A stretch of 64,000 bases of DNA from Pontibacillus chungwhensis. Lineage in GTDB: Bacteria > Bacillota > Bacilli > Bacillales > BH030062. The position numbers and the translations under genes were made by a program. The notes under the pieces were generated by a model, which did not search any database, was not told the DNA's origin, and was given only the letters and a program-made list of their open reading frames with translations. Location of the stretch: positions 3,162,001-3,226,000 of the forward strand of contig NZ_CP126446.1 in NCBI RefSeq assembly GCF_030166655.1. Reading direction: 5' to 3'. Shown in pieces: positions 18,277-26,818 of this stretch (within the stretch, counting starts at the first letter, position 1; each line of letters begins with the position of its first letter).

Positions 18277-19087
18277 TAGCCATCACACTTTCCTTTATTA
18301 AACAACGCCCACGTCCATAAGGAATACACATTGGCGTACCGAAAATCGGATCACTCGTGACGTTACACGTCATACTAAATACGTCTTGAACGAATTGACA
18401 CGTTACGACTTCTTCAGGTTTCCCTTGTGCATAAACAGTCTGGTCTTTTAATGCCACGATATTGTGCGCATATCTTGAAGCGAGGTTCAAATCATGAAGA
18501 ACCATCACAACAGTTCTGCCCTCACGTTCATTTAGTTCAAATAAGAGATCCAATATTTCGATCTGATAGGTCATATCCAAGTAGGTTGTTGGCTCATCCA
18601 GTAAGATAATATCCGTATCCTGTGCCAGCGTCATGGCAATCCAGGCTCGTTGACGTTGTCCCCCTGATAACGAATCAACTGTACGCTCTTTCAACTCTTC
18701 TAAATTAGTGTCTCGAAGCGCCTGCTCTACAGCATCTTCATCTTCTTGTGACCATTGTTTAAACCAATTTTGATAAGGATAGCGCCCTTGCTTAACAAGC
18801 TGAAGAACGGTTAATCCTTCTGGAGTGACTGGGCTTTGAGGAAGAATCGCAAGCTGTTGTGCCACAGATTTAGTAGACATTTTTGAGATGGCTTTGCCAT
18901 CAAGTACGACATGACCACTCTGAGGCTTTAATAACCGAGCCATTGAACGAAGAAGAGTCGATTTCCCACAACCATTTCCTCCTACAAAGACTGTGATTTC
19001 TCCTTTTGGAATCTCTATATTTAATTCATTCAGAATGGTCTTTTCCCCATAGCCAAGCGTTACATGATCTGTTTTAAAATTATTCAT
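18257..19087 (-). CDS. Ferric-siderophore ABC importer ATPase (YusV/FecE-like)
   Basis: A 276-residue ATPase: Walker A GGNGCGKST (about residues 36-44), signature LSGGQRQRAW, Walker B DIILLDEPTTYLD. The type is that of FecE/FhuC/YusV, serving FecCD permeases. AAAGGAGAGG before ATG 19087 sets the start; the frame continues upstream into the permease gene. In B. subtilis one such ATPase (YusV) serves several importers from elsewhere; here it is in the operon. Confidence 0.92.
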   Translation of the reverse strand: MNNFKTDHVTLGYGEKTILNELNIEIPKGEITVFVGGNGCGKSTLLRSMARLLKPQSGHVVLDGKAISKMSTKSVAQQLAILPQSPVTPEGLTVLQLVKQGRYPYQNWFKQWSQEDEDAVEQALRDTNLEELKERTVDSLSGGQRQRAWIAMTLAQDTDIILLDEPTTYLDMTYQIEILDLLFELNEREGRTVVMVLHDLNLASRYAHNIVALKDQTVYAQGKPEEVVTCQFVQDVFSMTCNVTSDPIFGTPMCIPYGRGRCLIKESVMASEPNAG

Positions 19088-19100
19088 GTGTACCTCTCCT

Positions 19101-20156
19101 TTAAGCCTGCTTTTTTGAAAATAGTAAAAAGATAAAGTAAGGCGCCCCGATTGTTGCGGTAAATACACCTGCAGGAACAATGTTTGGCAAGAACAATGTA
19201 CGACCGATTAAGTCTGCGCCTATTACAAGGATCGCTCCAATTAAACCAGATAGAGGCAGTAAAGCGCCATAAGAAGAACCAACGAGCCTCCTTGCAATAT
19301 GAGGAGCCATTAATCCTACGAACCCAACACCACCAGCAAACGAGACAGCAATACCAGCTAAAGCTGTACTTACTAATAAGAATAAGAAGCGGTCCCGTTG
19401 GAGGTGTGAACCAACACCTGCCGCTAATTCCTCTCCAAGCTCTTGTACGTTTATCCTTCTTGAAATTAATAGAGATACCAGTACAAGGATCAGTATGGAA
19501 GGAACAATAATTTTCACCTGGGCCCAGTTAGCCCCGTAGACACTTCCCGTTAGCCACACATTAGCTTGAGAAGCTCTATAGATGGGCCCTACAATCATTA
19601 AGGTATTGGTTACGGCCTGAGTTAAAGCCGACAAACCGATACCAATCAAGATAATTCTCATGGGGGAGACCCCATTTTTATACGCTAAGAGATAAACAAA
19701 AATCCCAACTAAACTAGCTCCGATAAAAGCGGCTACTGGCATCCAATGAATACTTACGGTTAAGGAGTCCGTTTCATCACTAAATAGTGTTAAAAATAAA
19801 ACAACCGCAACCGCTCCCCCTCCCGATATCCCGATGATATCTGGTGACGCTAAAGGATTTCGGATCATCCCCTGGAGGATGGCCCCACTTAAAGCTAGCC
19901 CTACTCCAACAAATAACGCAACAATCATTCTAGGGAGCCTCAACGTTTCAATAATTAAGTTCTGCACGTCGGTCCCTCCTCCGAAGAACACCTTTATAGC
20001 ATCAAGTGGAGGGATAAAGGTTTCTCCGAGGGAAGCTGCTAATACAAATAAGAAGCATAACAAGCCAAAAAAGAGGCTAAAATACATCAAAGCCCGTTTT
20101 TCTAGAAAAAAGGATATGCGATCTTTTCTGGAGCGTATCTTTACGTATCTACTCAT
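19101..20156 (-). CDS. Ferric-siderophore ABC permease (FecCD family, second)
   Basis: A 351-residue FecCD/BtuC-type permease with about nine to ten membrane helices. The family segments GAILQGMIRNPLASPDIIG and FVGLMAPHIARRLVG are present; the latter forms the ATPase-coupling loop. Its ATG overlaps the stop of the preceding permease as ATGA (20153-20156), so translation is coupled. It resembles B. subtilis YfhA/FeuC. Confidence 0.93.
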   Translation of the reverse strand: MSRYVKIRSRKDRISFFLEKRALMYFSLFFGLLCFLFVLAASLGETFIPPLDAIKVFFGGGTDVQNLIIETLRLPRMIVALFVGVGLALSGAILQGMIRNPLASPDIIGISGGGAVAVVLFLTLFSDETDSLTVSIHWMPVAAFIGASLVGIFVYLLAYKNGVSPMRIILIGIGLSALTQAVTNTLMIVGPIYRASQANVWLTGSVYGANWAQVKIIVPSILILVLVSLLISRRINVQELGEELAAGVGSHLQRDRFLFLLVSTALAGIAVSFAGGVGFVGLMAPHIARRLVGSSYGALLPLSGLIGAILVIGADLIGRTLFLPNIVPAGVFTATIGAPYFIFLLFSKKQA

Positions 20157-21157
20157 GTTGATTTCAATCCTTTTCGGGCAATATAAATAAAGAATGGAGT
20201 ACCAATAATTGCCGTCATGACACCGACAGGTACTTCTTCAGGCATAATAATAAATCTCGCACTGATATCGGCTAAAAGCAAAAGAATACCACCTAATATC
20301 GCGGAATAAGGTAAAATCCATCGATGATCATAGCCAACGATGTACCTGGCAAAGTGAGGTACCACAATTCCGATAAATCCAATTGGACCTGCAATCGCTA
20401 CCGCACCGCCTGATAACAGGACAGTGAGTATTCCTGCTGAAAGCTTAATATAAGCTGTCTTCTGGCCAAGACCTTTCGCTAAATCTTCGCCCATTGTTAA
20501 AATATTCAAATGCTTCCCGATGAAGAATGTTCCAACCCACCCCACAAGGAGATAAGGAAGCAGTTGCTGTAAGTATTCTAGACTTCTGCCTTGCACACTA
20601 CCAGCTAACCAAAACAGTACTTCATCTAAAGCTTTCTCATTTAAGACAAGAATGCCTTGGGTTAAAGAAGAGAAAAGCGCCGCTATAGCTGCTCCAGCTA
20701 ATGTTAATCGAACTGGAGTCAACCCTTCTTTCCCAATGGATCCTATGGCATATACAATCGTTGCCGCCACAGCCGCTCCGATAAATGAAACCCACGCCAT
20801 CATTCCTAGGGGAAGGGATTGGAAGACAGCGATCGCCATCACAACAAAGAATGAAGCCCCTGCATTGACCCCAAATATTTGAGGAGAAGCAAGAGGATTT
20901 CTTGTTAGCGCTTGGAGCAAAGCACCTGCTAAAGCTAACGATGCTCCTACACTCGCGGCAATTAGAACTCTTGGTAAACGTAATGATCGAATAACAATTA
21001 AAGTGTTTGATTGTTCTTCTGTTGTAAAGGCTCTCCAGGCATCTTGAAATGTAACATCGGTATACCCGAGTACTAAACTTAATCCCATACAAATCATGAG
21101 TATGATCAAGGCTGCCAAAAAGCCGAATCCTCTTGTTCGATTGGACTGTAAAACCAT
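20153..21157 (-). CDS. Ferric-siderophore ABC permease (FecCD family, first)
   Basis: A 334-residue FecCD permease, heterodimer partner of the following gene. It contains GALLQALTRNPLASPQIFG and FIGIVVPHFARYIVG. First gene of the importer operon, with a GGGGAAG ribosome site and a sigma-A promoter at 21203-21231. It resembles B. subtilis YfiZ/FeuB. The arrangement, permeases divergent from a separate binding lipoprotein, is like the yfiYZ-yfhA (schizokinen/arthrobactin) locus, but the siderophore cannot be read from sequence. Confidence 0.93.
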   Translation of the reverse strand: MVLQSNRTRGFGFLAALIILMICMGLSLVLGYTDVTFQDAWRAFTTEEQSNTLIVIRSLRLPRVLIAASVGASLALAGALLQALTRNPLASPQIFGVNAGASFFVVMAIAVFQSLPLGMMAWVSFIGAAVAATIVYAIGSIGKEGLTPVRLTLAGAAIAALFSSLTQGILVLNEKALDEVLFWLAGSVQGRSLEYLQQLLPYLLVGWVGTFFIGKHLNILTMGEDLAKGLGQKTAYIKLSAGILTVLLSGGAVAIAGPIGFIGIVVPHFARYIVGYDHRWILPYSAILGGILLLLADISARFIIMPEEVPVGVMTAIIGTPFFIYIARKGLKST

Positions 21158-21202
21158 ATTCTTCCCCTACCTAACGTGACTTACATACTACTCTTACTTA
21201 CA

Positions 21203-21231
21203 AGTGTATGGATTCTTTTAAACGCTGTCAA
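21203..21231 (-). promoter_or_regulatory. Promoter of the iron-importer permease operon
   Basis: TTGACA (21226-21231), 17-bp spacer, TACACT (21203-21208), reading toward 21157. Confidence 0.85.
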
Positions 21232-21237
21232 CGATTA

Positions 21238-21252
21238 TGAGAATCATTGTCA
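21238..21252. promoter_or_regulatory. Fur box 1, shared by the divergent promoters
   Basis: TGAGAAT-C-ATTGTCA fits the 7-1-7 Fur consensus TGATAATNATTATCA with two differences. It lies between the -35 elements of the two divergent promoters. Confidence 0.85.
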
Positions 21253-21259
21253 TTTACTC

Positions 21260-21288
21260 TTGACTCTTTATCCGTTTACAGCTATTAT
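21260..21288 (+). promoter_or_regulatory. Promoter of the siderophore-binding lipoprotein
   Basis: TTGACT (21260-21265), 17-bp spacer, TATTAT (21283-21288). Confidence 0.8.
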
Positions 21289-21303
21289 CAACTTAGATGT
21301 AAA

Positions 21304-21318
21304 TGATAATCATAATCA
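21304..21318. promoter_or_regulatory. Fur box 2
   Basis: TGATAAT-C-ATAATCA, a nearly perfect 7-1-7 Fur box just after the -10 of the lipoprotein gene, where bound Fur would block initiation. Confidence 0.9.
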
Positions 21319-21337
21319 ATTAGGAGGACATAACATA

Positions 21338-22306
21338 ATGAAGCAAAAGCATTTCATACTTAGTCTTATGTTACTATTCACGGTAGGATTCCTAGCCGCT
21401 TGTGGCTCATCTTCTGAAGACACTTCATCAGATGACGAAACTAAGAAAGATACGAGTGATTTTGAACCTTACACAGTTGAACATGCAATGGGTACAACAA
21501 CTGTTGAAGAAAAACCTGAAAAAGTAGTCATCTTAACAAACGAAGGAACAGAAGCTTTACTAGCCCTAGGCGTAACACCAGTCGGAGCTGTAAAGTCTTG
21601 GACAGGAGACCCTTGGTACGATCATATTAGTGATCGCATGAAAGATGTAGAAGTAGTCGGAACCGAGTCAGAAGTAAATATCGAAAAAATCATTTCTCTA
21701 GACCCTGACTTAATTATCGGAAATAAACTACGCCAAGAAAAAATTTATGACCAACTAAGTGAAGTTGCTCCAACGATCTTCTCTGAAACGCTTAAAGGAG
21801 AATGGCAAGATAACTTTAAGACCTACGCAAAAGCATTAAATATGGAAGACAAAGGTGAAGAACTTCTTACTAAATATCAAGAACGTTTAGACGATTTTGC
21901 TGAGAAAGCAGGGGACAAACTTGATCAGAAAGTTTCTGTTGTCCGCTTCCTTCCAGATCACGCACGTATTTACCAGAAAGATTCCTTCTCTGGAGTTATT
22001 TTAGAACAAATTGGGTTCGAGCGCCCAGAACCACAAGATGTAAATGGCTTTATGGAGAAAGCAACGAAAGAGAGAATTCCGGCCATGGATGGTGACATTC
22101 TATTCTACTTCACCTATGAAACCGGAGATGGTGCTGCTACGGAGCTAGCAGAAGAATGGATGAACGATCCATTGTTCCAAAACCTTGAGGTTGTAAAAGA
22201 GGGAAATGTTCACGAAGTAAGTGATGCGATCTGGAATACAGCAGGTGGTTACCTGGCTGCTAACGAAATGGTAGATGATCTTGAAGAAATCATTTTAAAT
22301 CAATAA
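21338..22306 (+). CDS. Iron-siderophore-binding lipoprotein (YfiY/FecB-like)
   Basis: A 322-residue lipoprotein: signal peptide with lipobox LAAC (Cys22), a Ser/Asp-rich linker, then a type III periplasmic-binding fold (EKVVILTNEGTEALLALGVTPVG ... AANEMVDDLEEIIL). It delivers ferric siderophore to the FecCD permeases encoded divergently. AGGAGG upstream sets ATG 21338; the same frame extends to 21176 through the Fur/promoter region and should not be used. Two Fur boxes predict induction by iron starvation. Confidence 0.93.
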   Translation: MKQKHFILSLMLLFTVGFLAACGSSSEDTSSDDETKKDTSDFEPYTVEHAMGTTTVEEKPEKVVILTNEGTEALLALGVTPVGAVKSWTGDPWYDHISDRMKDVEVVGTESEVNIEKIISLDPDLIIGNKLRQEKIYDQLSEVAPTIFSETLKGEWQDNFKTYAKALNMEDKGEELLTKYQERLDDFAEKAGDKLDQKVSVVRFLPDHARIYQKDSFSGVILEQIGFERPEPQDVNGFMEKATKERIPAMDGDILFYFTYETGDGAATELAEEWMNDPLFQNLEVVKEGNVHEVSDAIWNTAGGYLAANEMVDDLEEIILNQ

Positions 22307-22314
22307 CGATTAAG

Positions 22315-22362
22315 AACCGCCCTAAGGCTTGTCTTTACGAACAAAGTCTTGGGCGGTTTTCT
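22315..22362 (+). terminator. Terminator of the binding-protein gene
   Basis: AACCGCCC (22315-22322) pairs with GGGCGGTT (22351-22358), followed by T-rich sequence. Confidence 0.8.
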
Positions 22363-22495
22363 TATATCTCGCTTTTCCCGGACAGTTGCCCTTTTCTTAT
22401 AAAACAAGAACAGCCCTAAATACACAAAGCTATGGGAATATTATAGGAACGATCCACATAGATTAACCAACCCCCTTATAGAAAGGCGTTGTGCT

Positions 22496-23170
22496 ATGAA
22501 TAAGCTTGACGTACCTGCCAGGATTGATGAAATACATGTCAGCTCTAACCCCTACAATGAACCGGTGACTATAAAAGAGATCCCCCCATACTTTGAGTGC
22601 ATAGGGGTGGGAACAGACGCTGCCGTCTTCAGGCATGTGAATCAACCGCATATGGCTTATAAAGTCTATGCACAAGACAAACTAGAGAAAAAAGATAATG
22701 AGGAGTTTGTTTACAGATCCCTTGGTCCTTCCCCTTATTTCTCTACGTTTTATGGTTCCGGACCTCACTACATTGTTCTGAGTTTCGAAGAAGGATTATC
22801 TCTTTACGATTGCTTATTACAAGGCGTTCTCATCCCGCCAGAGGTTGTTGAAGATGTGGAACAAGCACGAAGATTTGTACAAATGAAGGGATTGAACCCT
22901 AGAGATATCCATTTAAAGAATATTCTTTTGCAGCACGGGCATGCCAAGGTTATTGATGTTTCTGAATATGTGCATGAAGGGAACGACCTTAGATGGGAGC
23001 TATTAAAGCAAGGATACGAAGAATATTATCCACTCATTAAAGGAAAAGCAATTCCCCTTTGGGTGCTCGAAACCTCCAGGAAGTGGTATAACCAAACCAA
23101 AGGAAATGCCTTTCAGTTTGATGAGTTTATGCGAAAGATCAAAAGGTTAAACCCCTTTTTAAAGGAATGA
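22496..23170 (+). CDS. Protein-kinase-like protein (YrzF-like)
   Basis: A 224-residue soluble protein with a truncated protein-kinase fold: a VAL/K-like segment MAYKVYAQDK, a catalytic-loop-like NPRDIHLKNILL (Asp and Asn conserved as in HxD..N) and VIDVSEY in place of the DFG loop. It resembles B. subtilis YrzF, annotated as a probable Ser/Thr kinase; whether it phosphorylates protein or a small molecule is unknown. AAAGGC before the ATG. Monocistronic, ending at a strong hairpin. Confidence 0.7.
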   Translation: MNKLDVPARIDEIHVSSNPYNEPVTIKEIPPYFECIGVGTDAAVFRHVNQPHMAYKVYAQDKLEKKDNEEFVYRSLGPSPYFSTFYGSGPHYIVLSFEEGLSLYDCLLQGVLIPPEVVEDVEQARRFVQMKGLNPRDIHLKNILLQHGHAKVIDVSEYVHEGNDLRWELLKQGYEEYYPLIKGKAIPLWVLETSRKWYNQTKGNAFQFDEFMRKIKRLNPFLKE

Positions 23171-23183
23171 TTCGGTGGATATA

Positions 23184-23215
23184 AAAGAGCCCAGACCTTG
23201 AAGTCTGGGCTCTTT
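23184..23215. terminator. Terminator after the kinase-like gene
   Basis: AAAGAGCCCAGAC / GTCTGGGCTCTTT stem followed by a short T-run; symmetric enough to serve both strands. Confidence 0.9.
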
Positions 23216-23258
23216 ATTATCTAGAGTATTCGAGATATGGACCTATACAGATCTTTAT

Positions 23259-23885
23259 TCATGCCATCCATTTAGGAGGGGTGTTTTTATCCCAGTATAA
23301 ATCAGCTACCGCATGATGGTTCTCAAACTGGTCTTGACTTACGTGATAGTGAAAATTAAACCAATACCCTTCTCCAGGACGATTTTCTCTTCTCACATCA
23401 AACCTTGCAAGTTCAGCATTAGAAAGGGTGTTATACACATGAAAGATCTTCTCTCCATAACCTGGAGCAGGATCAAGCGAGATGTCATACTGCAACACAT
23501 TGCTCTCATCCGCTTGTTCAACCAATTGTTTTACTTCACTTTCAATTGTTACAAGAATATCATCCATAAAAACCGGATCGATTTGACCCAAAATGCGAGA
23601 CCCTAATTTGGTCATCGTTTGTTCCTTCGCGACTTCCCCAAGATTAGTCAGGTGTTGTTCCGGATCCAAATGATGGTCGTCATCTGACAGATCAGGTAAG
23701 TCCAAGAAATGATCAGAATTGGCTGAATGAATCGATGAGGCTTTATTTTCTTCTATATTTTCTTTTGGTGTAAAGGTTTTATTCTTTTCTGTTGTATCGG
23801 CATCAAGTGTTGTAGGTGGTACATATAACCCTAGCGTCACGATGGCGGTTAATATCGTAAAGGTCTTCCTAACCCAACGTTTCAT
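23259..23885 (-). CDS. ypjP: YpjP-like secreted protein
   Basis: A 208-residue protein with a signal peptide/anchor (residues about 8-24, TFTILTAIVTLGLYVPP), an acidic low-complexity linker, and the YpjP domain whose C-terminus GYWFNFHYHVSQD...DLYWDKNTPPKWMA is diagnostic. In B. subtilis ypjP lies beside thyA; its function is unknown. GGGAG before ATG 23885 decides the start over a TTG at 23894. Confidence 0.85.
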   Translation of the reverse strand: MKRWVRKTFTILTAIVTLGLYVPPTTLDADTTEKNKTFTPKENIEENKASSIHSANSDHFLDLPDLSDDDHHLDPEQHLTNLGEVAKEQTMTKLGSRILGQIDPVFMDDILVTIESEVKQLVEQADESNVLQYDISLDPAPGYGEKIFHVYNTLSNAELARFDVRRENRPGEGYWFNFHYHVSQDQFENHHAVADLYWDKNTPPKWMA

Positions 23886-24003
23886 ATTACCCAAACTCCC
23901 TTATATGTACTTTCAATTTCTTTATATTTTATCACGATCTTTTAGATTGTCCATCAAACTTTCATCCTCTTTTTCCAAACAATCTGTAAATTGAATCCGC
24001 TTT

Positions 24004-24426
24004 CTATGTATAGAATCTCATATTCTCCTTTTCTTGTCGATAATAGGACAAGCGATCCTCCAATGTCCCCGTATGAAACTCAAATTTATGCCCATCAGGA
24101 TCTGTGAAATAGATTGATTTTTTATCAAGCTCATCCCGTTTCCGCCCTTTTAACATCCGAACATCTAATGATTTTAAATGAGCTACCACATCTTGAAATG
24201 ACTCTTCTGCTACAGTAAATGCGATATGCGTATATGATTCTTCTATCTCACGCCGAGGAATTTCCTTCTCCATATTAAGCGCAATCCACAACCCATTTAA
24301 ATCAAAGTAAGCCGTTTTTTCTCCTTCTACCAACAGAGTTGCCCCCAGAACCTGTTCATAAAATTTAATAGACATAGGTAAATCAGATACAGAAAACGTA
24401 ATATGGTTAATCCCTTGTATATCCAC
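24004..24426 (-). CDS. fosB: FosB metallothiol transferase (fosfomycin resistance)
   Basis: A 140-residue vicinal-oxygen-chelate protein starting with GTG 24426 (V/MDIQGINH), 7 nt after AAAGGGAG. The metal ligands of FosB are all visible: His in GINHITF, His in YTHIAF and Glu in FEFH. The family adds bacillithiol to the epoxide of fosfomycin using Mn2+ or Mg2+. Length and sequence match chromosomal FosB of Bacillus. It stands alone, so it looks intrinsic rather than part of a mobile cassette. Confidence 0.9.
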   Translation of the reverse strand: MDIQGINHITFSVSDLPMSIKFYEQVLGATLLVEGEKTAYFDLNGLWIALNMEKEIPRREIEESYTHIAFTVAEESFQDVVAHLKSLDVRMLKGRKRDELDKKSIYFTDPDGHKFEFHTGTLEDRLSYYRQEKENMRFYT

Positions 24427-24557
24427 AATCCCACTCCCTTTCAATAAATAAATACGATTGAAACCACCGATTCGTTTCACAAAACAAACATGTTAGCAGG
24501 TATAACTCGCATATACTTCCTTCAATAATAGCGTTTACCGTTAAGGAGGAATTCGTT

Positions 24558-25037
24558 ATGAAAAATCCTGCTGTTCTCCCGGTGTTAATTGGAGCTATTG
24601 CACAGGCCTTGTTAAATCTATATATAATGGTGTGGACCGTTATCGGGTTTTGGTTTGCATTCTTTTTAGGAGGCTCTTCTTTTTTCCTCTCAACTGACAC
24701 CCAATGGTTACCAGACACAGAAACCAATGAATTCTTGCAATTCATTAGTACAATGGCCATCTTATTTATGATTTTTGCTGGCATCTTTCTTGTTATAAGT
24801 TTAACAACAAACGTATTATCGTTTCTTACAGTCCATTACATGCGAATTGGGCAGCATGTGTCCAGAACCTATACATTTCTAATCATTGCTGCAATTATTC
24901 AGTTGGTCTTCGGAATGCTGACATTATTTGAACCAATCACCTGCTCCTTATTCTTTTTTACGGCTTTATGCTATTTGACGGGTATTTTTCTTTTCTATTA
25001 CACAATGAACCGATCGAAAGAAGAACAACGCAAATAA
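24558..25037 (+). CDS. Four-helix membrane protein of unknown function
   Basis: A 159-residue protein with four strongly hydrophobic segments (about residues 5-40, 62-90, 100-120, 125-146) and a charged C-terminus (NRSKEEQRK). AAGGAGG lies 8 nt before the ATG. I recognise no family; it resembles the generic small DUF4064-type membrane proteins of Bacillales (weak). It is divergent from fosB. Confidence 0.65.
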   Translation: MKNPAVLPVLIGAIAQALLNLYIMVWTVIGFWFAFFLGGSSFFLSTDTQWLPDTETNEFLQFISTMAILFMIFAGIFLVISLTTNVLSFLTVHYMRIGQHVSRTYTFLIIAAIIQLVFGMLTLFEPITCSLFFFTALCYLTGIFLFYYTMNRSKEEQRK

Positions 25038-25041
25038 ATGA

Positions 25042-25068
25042 AAAGAGGCTCCTTATAAAGGAACCTCT
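25042..25068. terminator. Convergent terminator
   Basis: AAGAGGCTCCTT / AAGGAACCTCTT stem (one mismatch) between the membrane-protein gene and fabI. Confidence 0.75.
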
Positions 25069-25075
25069 TATTTCT

Positions 25076-25861
25076 TTATCCCATTATGTGATACCCCGAG
25101 TCGACGTAAATCACTTCTCCTGTTACGCCTCTAGATAAATGACTAAGGAGAGAAAGGGTCATATCCCCTACTTCTTCTTGAGTTACGTTCTTCTTAAGTG
25201 GTGCTTTTTCTTCGATATGCCGAAGAATTTCATTGAAAGAGGGTACTCCTTTAGCAGCAAGTGTCCGGATCGCACCCGCCGATACAGCATTCACCCGTAT
25301 TTGATCCTCGCCTAAGTCTGAGGCTAAGTATTTCACCGTTGCCTCGAGAGAAGCTTTGGCAATCCCCATCACATTGTACCCTTCGACAACACGCTCTGCC
25401 CCTAAGTAACTCATAGCTATAATAGAGCCACCTTCCGTCATAAAAGGGCGACTCGCTTTCGCTACAGCTATTAAGGAATAAGCACTTGTATCTTGTGCGA
25501 AAGCATATCCGCTTCGACTTGTCTCAATAAAATCTCCTTTTAAATCTTCGGAGTGGGCGAAGGCGATGGAATGAACAATTCCATGGATTGTACCAACCTG
25601 ATCACCAATACTCTGAAACGCTCCTTGAATACTTTCATCCTCATTAATGTCACACTGCACGATATGTGTCGCCTCTAGCTGTTCATTCTCAAGAATCTTT
25701 GTAAGCTTCTTAAATGATCGTTCCTTACGATAAGTAAAGATAACATTAGCCCCTGCATCAAAGAGGGATTTCGCTACCCCCCAAGCGATACTACGCTCAT
25801 TTGCCACTCCCATTACTACGAAATTCTTATTGTTAACCTTTAGCAGATCTTTACCTTCCAT
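25076..25861 (-). CDS. fabI: Enoyl-[acyl-carrier-protein] reductase FabI
   Basis: A 261-residue SDR-type enoyl-ACP reductase, the last reduction in each fatty-acid elongation round. The N-terminal GVANERSIAWG nucleotide loop (residues 18-28) is typical of FabI. The catalytic Tyr-x6-Lys is Tyr162...Lys169 (YNVMGIAK), with the second conserved Tyr at 152. This is the triclosan-target class. The start may be a few residues long compared with B. subtilis FabI, but no better site is seen. Confidence 0.93.
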   Translation of the reverse strand: MEGKDLLKVNNKNFVVMGVANERSIAWGVAKSLFDAGANVIFTYRKERSFKKLTKILENEQLEATHIVQCDINEDESIQGAFQSIGDQVGTIHGIVHSIAFAHSEDLKGDFIETSRSGYAFAQDTSAYSLIAVAKASRPFMTEGGSIIAMSYLGAERVVEGYNVMGIAKASLEATVKYLASDLGEDQIRVNAVSAGAIRTLAAKGVPSFNEILRHIEEKAPLKKNVTQEEVGDMTLSLLSHLSRGVTGEVIYVDSGYHIMG

Positions 25862-26070
25862 TGCATTCGCTCCTATTATCAGATATTGAATTCTATTCTC
25901 TATATTTTCCTATAACTCTATTGAACTGGCAAGGAAGGCTTATAATGAAGACGCTGCTGTGATAAAAGGCCAGATTGAAGGTACTTATCCGAATCACTTA
26001 TCGCCTGGAGAGTTGTTCTGTTAGCGTTAGGTTCAAGCGTTTAGTAATGAACCAGTGTAATGTAGCCATA

Positions 26071-26104
26071 AAAAAGCGCTTTTCTTCTAATCAAGAAAAA
26101 CGCT
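26071..26104 (-). terminator. Terminator of the HEAT-like gene
   Basis: AAGCG-TTTTTCTT / AAGAAAAGCGCTT stem on the minus strand just after the stop, followed by a U-run. Confidence 0.8.
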
Positions 26105-26575
26105 TCATGTTACAGGTGATTTGATTTTATTCTCGTACCCCATAATGGCCTTTCGTCTCACATAAGAATGGGGATCATTTACCGCCACCTGATGCAATAA
26201 ATTTTGAGCTTGTTCTTTATAAACCTCCATCTTCCCTAATCCATAAGAAATTTGCCATCTTGCTTCATAGTCAGGGTAAGCAGGAAACGTTAATGCCCTA
26301 TAGGCAAGATGCAAGAGTTGGTCAGGATGATTGATTAATTCTTGTATGATGTGCCCCTCTTTATGATCTCTCGCTAATATATATAATACATCGGTAGTGA
26401 CTTTAGGGCTCCATTTTTCAGCAGGTAAACGATGAATCATCATGTCAGCGGCATTCCATATATCCAGCCATTGTTCATATTCTGATTCCCATTCCCCGTA
26501 TGGTCCCCGGTCAATTGCCCATATTTTAAAGCTTCTAATCTCGTGCAAAAGTTCAAAGGTATACTCGCTATGCAC
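26105..26575 (-). CDS. HEAT-repeat-like hypothetical protein
   Basis: A 156-residue all-helical soluble protein. The C-terminal third (ARWQISYGLGKMEVYKEQAQNLLHQVAVNDPHSYVRRKAIMGYE) has the helix-turn-helix spacing and DPxxYVRR turn typical of HEAT/armadillo repeats. Such proteins usually bind other proteins. No partner gene is adjacent and no precise family is recognised. Confidence 0.6.
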   Translation of the reverse strand: MHSEYTFELLHEIRSFKIWAIDRGPYGEWESEYEQWLDIWNAADMMIHRLPAEKWSPKVTTDVLYILARDHKEGHIIQELINHPDQLLHLAYRALTFPAYPDYEARWQISYGLGKMEVYKEQAQNLLHQVAVNDPHSYVRRKAIMGYENKIKSPVT

Positions 26576-26785
26576 CTAATCACTCCCATTTCTAGTTCAA
26601 TAGTCCTCATTTACCCTTGCTCCTTAGAGTAAAACCTATATTTTTACTTTTTCACGAAAACATTCTCTACCTATTACTTTTGGAAGTAGGAAAGTTTGAG
26701 TAAGCCATATCCCAGAAACCCTGACACGGAAGACTTATTCTGGAACATCTCACTCAACAAAAAATAAGGTCTCTCCACATATAAA

Positions 26786-26815
26786 ATAAAAGCCCAGGCC
26801 TATGGCCCGGGGCTT
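26786..26815 (-). terminator. Peroxiredoxin terminator
   Basis: AAAGCCC..GGCC / GGCC..GGGCTTT hairpin immediately after the stop codon, followed by U-rich sequence on the minus strand. Confidence 0.8.
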
Positions 26816-26818
26816 TCG

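Noticed and set aside
20637-21092. 151-codon minus-strand frame
   Set aside because: Out-of-frame shadow of the FecCD permease gene, Cys/Arg-rich and without a start signal.
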